The notes under the pieces: model-generated
What the model saw: only the letters and a program-made list of their open reading frames with translations
The model's database searches: none
Told to the model about the DNA's origin: nothing
Assembly: GCF_035984415.1 (NCBI RefSeq)
Contig: NZ_CP130720.1
Coordinates: 248,001 to 312,000 of the forward strand
DNA length: 64,000 nt
From: Streptomyces sp. NBC_01296
GTDB taxonomy: Bacteria > Actinomycetota > Actinomycetes > Streptomycetales > Streptomycetaceae
Reading direction: 5' to 3'
Program-made: the position numbers and the translations under genes
In this document: piece after piece, positions 35,964-45,069 of the stretch
Numbering within the stretch: the stretch's first letter is position 1
Layout: every line of letters begins with the position of its first letter

Positions 35964-38900
35964 ATGTCATCGATCGGTCAGACGGCCATGCTCAGCGGAG
36001 ATGAGGCCAGGGAGCGGGACGTCGCCGTCGTCGGCATGGCGTGCCGGCTTCCCGGCGGCATCTCGTCACCTGCGGAGTTCTGGAGTGCCTGCCTCTTGGG
36101 CAAGGACCTCGTGAGCGAGGTTCCGGCCGACCGGTGGGACATGGACGCGGTCTTCGACCCCGAACCGGGGGTCACGGGGCGGACGGTGAGCCGCTGGGGA
36201 GGTTTCGTTGACGACGTCGCCGGTTTTGACGCCGAGTTCTTCGGCATCGCGCCGCGTGAGGCGGTGTGGCTGGACCCGCAGCAGCGGTTTCTGCTCGAAG
36301 TCGGCTACGAGGCACTGGAGGATGCGGGGCTGCCGCTGCGACGAGTGGCGGGCAGTAACTCCGGCGTGTACGTGGGTGCCTGTTCGAGTGACTACTGGGC
36401 GCTGCAGAGCCAGGACGAACGCCGGTTCAGCTACTACGGCATGACCGGCTCGTGGGCACTCTCGGTGCTGTCGGGGAGACTGTCACACGCCTTCGACCTC
36501 AGAGGTCCCAGTCTCACCATCGACACTGCCTGTTCGTCAGCGCTCGCCGCCGTCGACGCGGCCGTCCGGCACGTTCGCTCAGGGGGGAGCCTGGCACTGG
36601 CCGCCGGCGTCAACCTCTGTCTCCTTCCGGATCCCAGCATCATCTATTCGGGCGGAAAGATGCTCTCCCGGGAGGGCCGGTGCAAGTTCGGTGACGCCAG
36701 TGCCGATGGTTTCGTCCGCAGCGACGCCGTGGGCGTCGTCATCCTCAAGCCCCTCTCGGACGCTCTCGCCGACGGGGACCGGATCAGGGCGGTGATCCGG
36801 GGCTCCGCGATCGGCTCCGACGGGCACGACGGCGGGCTGCTGGTGAGGCCGACGGTCAGCGGGCAGAGCCGGGTACTGGAGCAGGCTTACCAGGACGCGG
36901 ATATCTCGCCCAGCGAAGTCGACTTCGTGGAGGCCCACGGGACCGGTACGCAAATCGGCGATCCGGTCGAGCTGGAGGCGCTCGCTGCCGTTCTGGGACC
37001 GGGGCGTGCGCAGGAACGGCGCCTCCTGGTGACCTCGGCCAAGACCAACCTCGGCCACAGCGAGGCGGCGGCAGGACTCGTCGGTCTCATCAAGACGGTG
37101 CTGTGCCTCGAGCACAACATCGTTCCCGGGAGCCTCCACTTCAACGAGCCCAATCCGGCTATCCCTTGGGACGAATTGCCGTTGAGGATCCCGCGGACCG
37201 CTACCTCCCTGCCGCACCGGCTCGGGCCCTCGCTCGGCGGAGTCAGCAGTTTCGGCATCTCCGGCACCAACGTGCACGTCGTCCTGGCCGGTGCCCCTCA
37301 GCCCGCGCCTCGCCCCGGGCCGCCCGCCCGCGCACAGCTGCTCACCCTTTCCGCCGCTGTGGAAGAGGCCCTGCCCGACCTGGCCAAGACCTGGGCCGCC
37401 TTCCTCGGACCCGCCGATCACCCGGGGGCAGGCGAAGACCGCCCCTCGCGTCCGCCGCGTTTCATCGACATCTGCCATAGCGCCGCCCGTCGGCGTACCA
37501 CTCACCCCTACCGGCTCGCGCTGGTTGCCGAATCGGGAGAGGAAGCCGCCGCGGCGCTCCGGGAGCATCTTGCCGAAGACGGTCCGGCCACCTCCCTCAT
37601 GCTTGGGGAAGCCAGGGACGTGCCACAGGTGGCGTTCGTCTTCCCCGGGCACGGCTCCCAGTGGGCGGGCATGGGGCGAGATCTCCTCGCTACCGAGTCT
37701 GCCTTCGCCGAGGCATTCGACACCTGTGACCGGGCGGTTCAGGCCGAGAGCGGCGTATCCCTGCGCTCACTGATCGAGGAAGACGATGAGAGCTGGCTGT
37801 CGCGAACCGAGATCGTGCAGCCGGCTCTCTGGGCCGTCCAGGTAGCGCTTTCCGCGCTGTGGCGGGCCTGGGGTGTTGAGCCCGACGTGGTGATCGGCCA
37901 CAGCATGGGAGAAATCGCCGCCGCCTGCGTGGCGGGCGCGCTGAGCACGGCGGACGCGGCGGCTGTGATCTGCCGCCGCAGCCGACTGGCGACCCGGCTG
38001 GGCGGGCACGGCGGTATGGCCTGGACGGAACTGGCGGTCGACGTCGCGCGGCAGGAGATCGCCCCGTTCAACGGGTCCGTGGCCGTCGCCGCCTCCAACG
38101 GTCCGCGCTCGACCCTGTTGTCCGGCGAGACGCAGGCCATCAGGACCATCGTGGCCTCGCTGGAGGAACGCGGCGTGGCTGCCCGCCCGGTCAACGTGGC
38201 CTACGCCTCCCACTGCCCGCAGATCGACGAGATCACCGGTGACCTGCTGAAGGCCATCGAAGGCATCTCCCCGCGCGCCGCCGCCGTTCCCATCCGCTCG
38301 ACTCTGCTGGGCGAGGTCATCGACGGCACCCGGATGGACGCCGCCTACTGGGCCCGCAACATCCGAGAACCGGTCGAGTTCAGCGGAGCGGTCCGCGACC
38401 AACTGGCCAGCGCCCACACGATCTTTGTCGAGATCAGCGCCCACCCGGTGCTGACCACGGCCATCCGTGAACACGGCGGCGCCCAGGCCTACGGTTCGCT
38501 ACGGCGGCACGGGGACGCGCGTGCTGCGCTGCTGGAAACCCTGGGCGCGCTGTACGTCGCCGGTGTGGACGCCGACTGGGACGCGGTCACCGACGGCGGT
38601 GCCTACACTCCACTGCCGCACTACCCGTGGCAGCACGAGAACTTCTGGCTGCCGCCGGCCGATCAAACCGAGCCGGACCAAATTCCCGTGCCTCGCCATC
38701 CGCTCCTGGGAAACGAGGTGTCCCGTCCCCAGGCCGGCCTGCGGCGGTGGGAAGGGCGACTGGACCTGACCACCAACGCCTATCTGATCGACCATCAGGT
38801 ACAAGGTGCCGCGATCGTGCCCGGGACCGCCTATCTGGAACTGATGGCCGTCGCAGCGGGCCGAATCCTCGGGCCCGCCACCCCGGTCGAGATCGACTCC

Positions 38901-41900
38901 CTCCGCGTACACAAGGCACTGTTCCTCTCGGACGTGGCCGACGTGGTCGACGTGCGGGTGAGCGCCCAACCCGACGGTGACGCGCTGCGCTTCGAAGTCC
39001 ACGGCCGTACCGCGCCCACCGTCTCGTGGACGTTCCACGCCGAGGCGCGCGTCCGGGGGATCGCGGGCCCGGACGAGAGGGAACAACACGCGGTGGACCA
39101 GGCCCTGTCCCGGTGCCCGGACCGGATGGCCGGCGAGGAGTTCTACACCTACCGTGCCGCGCGCGGCAACCAGTGGCTCGGGGCCTTCAAGGCCATGGAG
39201 GAGGTGTGGCGCGGTGCAGGAGAAGCGGTCGGCCGGGCGCGCCTGCCCGAGCCCGTGCGCGCATCCCAGTCGGCGCACCGCTTTCATCCCGCGCTGCTCG
39301 ACGCCTGCGCGCAGACCATCGTCGCCCTGCTGCCGGACACCGAGGAGAGCCAGGACGGAGCGTTCGTACTCAGCAGCATCGGTGCGTACCGGCTCTACAG
39401 GCAGCCCAAAGGCACTCTCTGGAGCCATGCCCGGCTCCTCTCCGAGCAACTGGACGACTCAGGATCGGGCAGTGTCCGCATCTACGACTCCGACGGCCTG
39501 GTCGCCGAGCTCGACGGGCTGAGGCTGCGCTATCTCATGAGGCGGGCACCGGCTCCCGTCGCGCTCCCCCGGACCAGCTCGAGTCCCGCAGTCAACGAAG
39601 GGCCGGCCGGGCAAGGGGATGCCGCTCCAGGTTCCGTCACCCCCCAGCCGCGCAGCAGCCCCCGTACGGCGTTCTCGGAGAGGGAGACCGCCGTGTCCAT
39701 CGATCGGCCTTCCTCCGGTGCGCTCGAACCCGACGCCGAAAACTGGCTGTACACCGTCGACTGGGTCCGCAGCACACCCACCTCCGCTCCCCGCCCGACC
39801 GAGCACACCGCTCATCGATGGCTGATCCTTCGGGACAGCGGGTCTGTCGGCCGTAGCCTGATTGCGGAGCTGCGACGGCACGGCGATGAGGTGGCCGTGG
39901 TCACGGTCGCGGCTGCGTACCAGAAGAGCGATCAGCAGCACTTCCAGGTCGATCCGACGAGCCCGCAGGACTTGGCCACCGTCGTGTCCGATGTCTGCCA
40001 GAAGGGCAGCCGGCTGCACGGCATCGTGCATCTGTGGAGCCTGGACGCCACGCGAACCGACACTCCCACCGACAAGGAGCTGGAGCGCGCGGCGAACCTC
40101 TGCTGCACGAGCGTCGCGAACCTGGTGGCTGCCCTGGAGAAGGTACGGACAACCAAGCCGCCCCGGCTGTGGCTCGTCACCCGCGGTGCACAGCAGGCGG
40201 TTGCGACCGATACCGTGCGCGCCCTCTCACAGGCCCCCCTGTGGGGCTTGGGCCCTGCCCTTGCTGGCGAATCCCCGCGGCTTCGCACCACCGCGATCGA
40301 TCTCGGCGAATACGACTTCGGCGGAGTCGAACTCGCCCGTGAACTCCTCGGTTCCGATGACGAGGACCGCATCGCCCTACGCGCCGGCGCCCGCTACGCA
40401 GCCAGGCTGCGACCGCTGGAGCTGCCGCGTCCCACGGTCCGTGAGGCCTTGCGGCTCAGCCAGAAGCGAACGGGAGTCCTCGACGAGCTGGCGTTCATAC
40501 CCACGACGGCGCCGGTGCCGGGGCCGGGCCAGGTTCTCATTCGTGCCACGCACGCCGGCGTGACCTTCCGGGAGGTCCTGCTGGCGACCAATGCCTACGC
40601 CGGCACCGACCGACGGGCGGGCGCGTTGGGCGGAGAGTGCTCGGGAACAGTGGCCGCGGTCGGCCCGGACGTCCACCACGTCAAGGTGGGGGACGATGTC
40701 GTGGCCTTCGCGGAGGGAGCGCTGGCCACCCATGTGCTGGCCGCGGCGGAGCTGGTCGTGAAACGGCCCTCCGGGCTCACCCCGGCCGAGGCGGCGGCCA
40801 TGCCGGTTTCCTTCGCCACCGCGTACCACGCCCTGCACACCCTTTGCGGGGTGACCGCGGGCGATCGCGTACTGGTCCACACGGCATCCGGCGGCACTGG
40901 GATGGCCGCGCTCCAGGTGGCGCGCTGGCTGGGCGCCCGCGTGTACGGCACGTGCAGCGGCGAGAAGCGCGACGCGCTCGGCAAGCTCGGTCTTCTGCCC
41001 GAGGAGATCGGTGATTCCCGATCGCTGAGCTTCGTCGGACAGTTCCGTGAGGCGACGGGCGGGCGGGGTTTCGACGTCATCCTCAACACCCTCACCGGCG
41101 AAGCCGTACAGGCCAACCTCAGCCTGCTGGCTCCTGGCGGACGGTACGTCGAACTCGCCAAACGAGACATCACCGACGGCACCCCGATAGCCATGTCCGC
41201 CCTCGCCGAGAACCGAAGCATCCACGGCGTGGACCTGGTCCCTCTCGGTCGTGATCACCACCCCGCGCTCGTCGAAGCGCTGCGGCAGACCTTCGACCTG
41301 TACGAACGAGGGATCTTCGAGCCCCTGCCGTGCAAGGTCTTCGCCGCGGACCAGGTCGTCGACGCCTTCCGCCACGTGGCGCGCGCCCGCCACATCGGCA
41401 AAGTCGTCATCGAACTGCCCAAGACAGCACCCCCGGCCATGACATCGCCGACGGTCTCCGGGCCCCAGCGGCTCAGCCAGGAACGAGCGGGAGTCCTGGA
41501 CCATCTCACCTTCAGGCCCGCGGAGCCGCCGCCCTCCCCGGGACCCGGGCAGGTCCTGGTCCATGCCACCCACGCCGGTCTGGCCTTCCGGGACGTCCTG
41601 CTGGCGACCAACGCGTACCCCGGCACGGAGAGCCGTGCCCATGCACTGGGCGGAGAGTGCTCGGGAACAGTGGCCGCGGTCGGCCCGGACGTCCACCACG
41701 TCAAGGCCGGGGACGAGGTCGTGGCCATCGCGGAAAGCGCCTTGGCCACCCATGTGCTGGCCGCGGCGGAGCTGGTCATGAAACGGCCCTCCGGGCTCAC
41801 CCCGGCCGAGGCGGCGGCCGTACCGCTGGTCTTCGCCACCGCGTACCACGCCCTGCACACCCTTTGCGGGGTCTCCGCGGGCAATCGCGTACTAGTGCAC

Positions 41901-43784
41901 ACAGCATCCGGCGGCACCGGAATGGCCGCGCTCCAGGTGGCCCGCCGGCTGGGCGCTCACGTCTACGGCACGTGCAGCGAGGCCAAGCGCGACGCACTCG
42001 CCGGCCTCGGCCTCCGCCCCAAGGAGATCGGGGACTCCCGATCGCTGAGCTTCGTCGGACAGTTCCGTGAGGCGACGGGCGGACAAGGCTTCGACGTCAT
42101 CCTCAACACCCTCACCGGCGAAGCCGTACAGGCCAACCTCAGCCTGCTGGCTCCTGGCGGACGGTACGTCGAACTCGCCAAACGAGACATCACCGACGGC
42201 ACCCCGATAGCCATGTCCGCCCTCGCCGAGAACCGAAGCATCCACGGCGTGGACCTCATCCCCCTCATCCGGGATCACCACCCCACGCTCGTCGAAGCGC
42301 TGCGGCAGACCTTCGACCTGTACGAACGAGGGATCTTCGAGCCCCTGCCGTGCAAGGTCTTCGCCGCGGACCAGGTCGTCGACGCCTTCCGCCACGTGGC
42401 GCGCGCCCGCCACATCGGCAAAGTCGTCATCGAACTGCCCAAGACAGTGCCCACGAAGACAACCCGGCCCGTGCCCTCCGTGGACGGTGCGCAAGCCACC
42501 TGCCTGGTGACCGGCGGGCTCGGAGGCATCGGAAGCCGCCTGGTCGAACATCTGGCCGGCCGCGGACCCAGCCACCTGCTCCTCCTGGGCCGCACTCCCC
42601 TGCCCGAGAACCCTGCCGCGCCGGGCCGGCAACTCCTGCATGACCTGCACGCCCGAGGCGTCAAGGCCGAGTACCACGCCCTGGACGTGGCCGACACCTC
42701 AGCCCTCACCACCCTCCTCGCCGCCCGGCGCCGTGCGGGCTCACCACCCGTCCGTGCGATGTACCACCTGGCCGGGGTTTTCGAGCACGGTGCCGTCACC
42801 GACCTGACGCCACACCGGCTCGGCGAGGTGCTGCGCCCTAAGGTGAACGGCGCGTTCGCGCTGCACCAGGCGCTGGCGGGCGAACCCATCGAGCGGTTCG
42901 TTCTCTTCTCGTCCGGGTCCTCCGTCCTCAGCTCACCCATGGGGGGTGCCTACGCGGCCGGCAATGCCTTCCTGGACGCACTGGCCCGTCATCGGCGCGC
43001 CCGCGGGTGGCCGGCCACCTTGGTCAACTGGGGGTACTGGGGCGACGTGGGCATGGTGGCCCGGGAGCGGGATACGGGCCGGGACCTGCGTCCTCGCGGC
43101 ATGTCCTTCTTCACCCCTGAGGAAGGCCTCGCCCTGCTCGACACGCTGCTCGAGCGAGACGTCCCGGAAGCGGTCGTCCTCCGGGTCGACTGGCCTCTGT
43201 GGTCCGCGACATACCCGGCGGCGGCCGGTGTTCCGCTCCTACGAGACCTGGTCAACGGCGTGGCCGCGCCGGGAAGCGCTGAACCAGCGGACAGCGATAC
43301 GGGGCGTTCGCCGCGGAGTCCGCGGCACCCGGACGCCGCGGAAGCCCGACTCGCTCCTGATCTCGCGCCCCCCGCGGCTCTTCCCACGCACGCGGCAGCC
43401 CGCCCGGAGCCGGCGGCGGAACACTCCCCGGCACACTCGACCCCCTCCACGGCAAAGCCTGCTCCTTCAAGCGCGGCAGGCCCGGTCGCCCAACGGGACG
43501 GTGCCCCTGCCGACGCCGTGGAGGAGGTGCTGGCCCAACAGGTTGCCCGTGTGCTCGGCACGCGCGCCAGTCGGGTCAAGCGCGACCGGCCGCTGACGGA
43601 CTTGGGTATCGATTCACTCATGGCAGTGGAGCTCCGAACCCTGATCGAGCTCGAGTTCTCGGCCTCCATACGGGTCGTGGACATCCTCCGCGGCGCCACG
43701 CTGCGATCACTCGCAGACACCGTCCGCGCCACTGCCACGTCCGAAAGCCATACCGACGGGGAAGGGAAGGGTCGGCACCGGTGA
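35964..43784 (+). CDS. Highly reducing type I PKS, KS-AT-DH-ER-ER-KR-ACP (2606 aa)
   Basis: Domains: KS (~18-445; Cys190 in DTACSSA, His325 in EAHGTGT, His365 in TNLGHSEA), AT (~555-840; GHSMG with Ser647, YASH at 747-750, the methylmalonyl-type motif), DH (~910-1195; His944 in DHQVQGAAIVPG, Asp1113 in LLDACAQ), a KR-like structural half (~1258-1485), ER1 (~1497-1835), ER2 (~1836-2162), KR (~2178-2430; GGLGGIG, Tyr2330), ACP (Ser2551 in GIDSLMAVEL). All catalytic residues look intact. The order matches single-module iterative PKSs such as mycobacterial MAS, so iterative fully reducing synthesis of a methyl-branched chain is inferred. Two tandem ERs are abnormal. No thioesterase. The upstream in-frame extension is rejected as the antecedent gene occupies it. 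Confidence 0.92.
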   Translation: MSSIGQTAMLSGDEARERDVAVVGMACRLPGGISSPAEFWSACLLGKDLVSEVPADRWDMDAVFDPEPGVTGRTVSRWGGFVDDVAGFDAEFFGIAPREAVWLDPQQRFLLEVGYEALEDAGLPLRRVAGSNSGVYVGACSSDYWALQSQDERRFSYYGMTGSWALSVLSGRLSHAFDLRGPSLTIDTACSSALAAVDAAVRHVRSGGSLALAAGVNLCLLPDPSIIYSGGKMLSREGRCKFGDASADGFVRSDAVGVVILKPLSDALADGDRIRAVIRGSAIGSDGHDGGLLVRPTVSGQSRVLEQAYQDADISPSEVDFVEAHGTGTQIGDPVELEALAAVLGPGRAQERRLLVTSAKTNLGHSEAAAGLVGLIKTVLCLEHNIVPGSLHFNEPNPAIPWDELPLRIPRTATSLPHRLGPSLGGVSSFGISGTNVHVVLAGAPQPAPRPGPPARAQLLTLSAAVEEALPDLAKTWAAFLGPADHPGAGEDRPSRPPRFIDICHSAARRRTTHPYRLALVAESGEEAAAALREHLAEDGPATSLMLGEARDVPQVAFVFPGHGSQWAGMGRDLLATESAFAEAFDTCDRAVQAESGVSLRSLIEEDDESWLSRTEIVQPALWAVQVALSALWRAWGVEPDVVIGHSMGEIAAACVAGALSTADAAAVICRRSRLATRLGGHGGMAWTELAVDVARQEIAPFNGSVAVAASNGPRSTLLSGETQAIRTIVASLEERGVAARPVNVAYASHCPQIDEITGDLLKAIEGISPRAAAVPIRSTLLGEVIDGTRMDAAYWARNIREPVEFSGAVRDQLASAHTIFVEISAHPVLTTAIREHGGAQAYGSLRRHGDARAALLETLGALYVAGVDADWDAVTDGGAYTPLPHYPWQHENFWLPPADQTEPDQIPVPRHPLLGNEVSRPQAGLRRWEGRLDLTTNAYLIDHQVQGAAIVPGTAYLELMAVAAGRILGPATPVEIDSLRVHKALFLSDVADVVDVRVSAQPDGDALRFEVHGRTAPTVSWTFHAEARVRGIAGPDEREQHAVDQALSRCPDRMAGEEFYTYRAARGNQWLGAFKAMEEVWRGAGEAVGRARLPEPVRASQSAHRFHPALLDACAQTIVALLPDTEESQDGAFVLSSIGAYRLYRQPKGTLWSHARLLSEQLDDSGSGSVRIYDSDGLVAELDGLRLRYLMRRAPAPVALPRTSSSPAVNEGPAGQGDAAPGSVTPQPRSSPRTAFSERETAVSIDRPSSGALEPDAENWLYTVDWVRSTPTSAPRPTEHTAHRWLILRDSGSVGRSLIAELRRHGDEVAVVTVAAAYQKSDQQHFQVDPTSPQDLATVVSDVCQKGSRLHGIVHLWSLDATRTDTPTDKELERAANLCCTSVANLVAALEKVRTTKPPRLWLVTRGAQQAVATDTVRALSQAPLWGLGPALAGESPRLRTTAIDLGEYDFGGVELARELLGSDDEDRIALRAGARYAARLRPLELPRPTVREALRLSQKRTGVLDELAFIPTTAPVPGPGQVLIRATHAGVTFREVLLATNAYAGTDRRAGALGGECSGTVAAVGPDVHHVKVGDDVVAFAEGALATHVLAAAELVVKRPSGLTPAEAAAMPVSFATAYHALHTLCGVTAGDRVLVHTASGGTGMAALQVARWLGARVYGTCSGEKRDALGKLGLLPEEIGDSRSLSFVGQFREATGGRGFDVILNTLTGEAVQANLSLLAPGGRYVELAKRDITDGTPIAMSALAENRSIHGVDLVPLGRDHHPALVEALRQTFDLYERGIFEPLPCKVFAADQVVDAFRHVARARHIGKVVIELPKTAPPAMTSPTVSGPQRLSQERAGVLDHLTFRPAEPPPSPGPGQVLVHATHAGLAFRDVLLATNAYPGTESRAHALGGECSGTVAAVGPDVHHVKAGDEVVAIAESALATHVLAAAELVMKRPSGLTPAEAAAVPLVFATAYHALHTLCGVSAGNRVLVHTASGGTGMAALQVARRLGAHVYGTCSEAKRDALAGLGLRPKEIGDSRSLSFVGQFREATGGQGFDVILNTLTGEAVQANLSLLAPGGRYVELAKRDITDGTPIAMSALAENRSIHGVDLIPLIRDHHPTLVEALRQTFDLYERGIFEPLPCKVFAADQVVDAFRHVARARHIGKVVIELPKTVPTKTTRPVPSVDGAQATCLVTGGLGGIGSRLVEHLAGRGPSHLLLLGRTPLPENPAAPGRQLLHDLHARGVKAEYHALDVADTSALTTLLAARRRAGSPPVRAMYHLAGVFEHGAVTDLTPHRLGEVLRPKVNGAFALHQALAGEPIERFVLFSSGSSVLSSPMGGAYAAGNAFLDALARHRRARGWPATLVNWGYWGDVGMVARERDTGRDLRPRGMSFFTPEEGLALLDTLLERDVPEAVVLRVDWPLWSATYPAAAGVPLLRDLVNGVAAPGSAEPADSDTGRSPRSPRHPDAAEARLAPDLAPPAALPTHAAARPEPAAEHSPAHSTPSTAKPAPSSAAGPVAQRDGAPADAVEEVLAQQVARVLGTRASRVKRDRPLTDLGIDSLMAVELRTLIELEFSASIRVVDILRGATLRSLADTVRATATSESHTDGEGKGRHR
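40452..42447 (+). repeat. Tandem duplication of the enoylreductase-coding segment
   Basis: Two consecutive ~1 kb units (40452-41468 and 41469-42447) encode the two ER domains. The offset is 1017 bp at the left and 1020 bp elsewhere, because ER2 has one extra residue before PGPGQV. The left thirds differ at many codons (VTFREVLLATNAYAGTDRRA against LAFRDVLLATNAYPGTESRA). From about 41071 the DNA is identical to 42091 onward for about 165 bases and again for about 158 bases from 41270/42290. That mixture suggests an in-frame duplication followed by gene conversion of the 3' part. Confidence 0.9.
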
Positions 43785-44809
43785 AGACCGAGGACATCTG
43801 GATCGCGTCCATCGGCGCACAAGTGCCGCCCCCCATGAGCACTCGACAGGCCGTGGACGAAGGACTGTACGATCCGGAATCGCATGACTGGCACGGGTGG
43901 ACGGGCGCGGCGGTCGCTGGCGACACCCCGGCCCCCGATCTGGCAATCGCCGCGGCTCGGCAGGCCCTGGAGCGCTGGCCGGGCGGGCACCTGGCGGATG
44001 TGGTGATGCACCTGCACGCCGGCGCATTCACCCAGGGGCCGTCCGCCTGGTCCAGCCAGCACTACGTACTCAACGCCCTCGGTGACTGCGCGGCGCCTTC
44101 GATCCGGATAAGCCAGGGCTGCACGGGCCTGCTGGCTGGACTCGAACTCGCCGCCGCCTACCTGGCGACCGCACCGGCACATGCCGCAGCACTCCTCACA
44201 GGATCCGACAACGTCGGAGTCCCAGGCATCAACCGCTGGTCGCTCGGCTTCCAGTACGGCCCGGTAGGTGACTCCGGCAGCGCCCTCGTGCTGTCCCGCA
44301 GCCCGGGCCTGGCCCGCCTCCTCGCCGTGGGGTCGGCTTCGCTGCCGGAAGCAGAGCGAGTAGCCCGCGGCGATGCCCCGATCTTCCCACCGAGCGTCGA
44401 CACGGAGCCCGCCTCCGGCTTGCGCCGACGGCTGGAACAGCACCGCACAGCGGGCGAATCGTCTTCCCTGGCACTCCAGTTCAGCGAGATCCGTACGGAG
44501 ACGGTGCTACGCACCCTGGCCGAGGCCAATCTTGCCCCCGGTGACATCTCCCGGGTCACCCACAACTTCATCGGCCACGAGCGCTACCTCAAGTCCGTGC
44601 TCGCCCCCATCGGTCTGTCCGTCCGGCAAGGCGTGCTCGACTACGGAAGGAGCGTCGGGCACCTGACGGTCAACGAACAAGTCATCGGGCTGGAACACCT
44701 CTTGGTGACGGATCAGGTGCACCCGGGCGACCATGTGCTGCTCCTCGGATTCTCCGGCCCCACGTCGACGACCTGCTCTGTCGTGCGCATCGAACGGAGC
44801 CTGCCATGA
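43781..44809 (+). CDS. KAS III-like ketosynthase/acyltransferase (342 aa)
   Basis: The GTG start overlaps the PKS stop (GTGA). The thiolase fold has SIRISQGCTGLLAGLELA with nucleophile Cys114, SRVTHNFIGHERYLKSVL with His261, and DYGRSVGHLTVNEQ, where KAS III enzymes normally have GN(T/A). Asn of the Cys-His-Asn triad is therefore replaced by His294. GHL-type variants occur in KAS III-like proteins of antibiotic clusters that prime or transfer acyl groups instead of condensing with loss of CO2. It probably acts with the PKS and the ACP next door, either loading a starter or moving the finished chain; which one is not visible. Confidence 0.8.
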   Translation: MKTEDIWIASIGAQVPPPMSTRQAVDEGLYDPESHDWHGWTGAAVAGDTPAPDLAIAAARQALERWPGGHLADVVMHLHAGAFTQGPSAWSSQHYVLNALGDCAAPSIRISQGCTGLLAGLELAAAYLATAPAHAAALLTGSDNVGVPGINRWSLGFQYGPVGDSGSALVLSRSPGLARLLAVGSASLPEAERVARGDAPIFPPSVDTEPASGLRRRLEQHRTAGESSSLALQFSEIRTETVLRTLAEANLAPGDISRVTHNFIGHERYLKSVLAPIGLSVRQGVLDYGRSVGHLTVNEQVIGLEHLLVTDQVHPGDHVLLLGFSGPTSTTCSVVRIERSLP

Positions 44810-45069
44810 CGGACCAGCAGTCCAGCCACAACGCCGACGGTCTCTACGGCCGGCTGATCCGGCTACTCGGCCGGCGGTACCACCTGGAGACGGCGCAGCT
44901 CACCCCCGACGCCACCTTCGCCGACCTGGGGCTCGACTCTCTCGCAGTCGAAGAGCTCCTGTTCATCATGCCGGATGTCTTCGGCATCACGACCGACGAG
45001 ATTCCGGAACGAGGCATGACGCTCGGGCAGCTCGCCGAATGGCTCCGGGAAAGGGGAGCCCGATCATGA
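44806..45069 (+). CDS. Free acyl carrier protein (87 aa)
   Basis: ATGA overlap with the previous gene. The 4'-phosphopantetheine site is Ser45 in ADLGLDSLAVEELLF. Length and acidic helices are normal for a discrete ACP; the following helix DVFGITTDEIPERGMTLGQL is typical. Since the PKS has its own ACP, this one probably carries a starter or the released chain between the KAS III-like enzyme and the reductase. Confidence 0.9.
   Translation: MTDQQSSHNADGLYGRLIRLLGRRYHLETAQLTPDATFADLGLDSLAVEELLFIMPDVFGITTDEIPERGMTLGQLAEWLRERGARS

Noticed and set aside
36434..43596. Many open frames on both strands inside the PKS gene
   Set aside because: High-GC shadow frames; none has a ribosome binding site or family motif.
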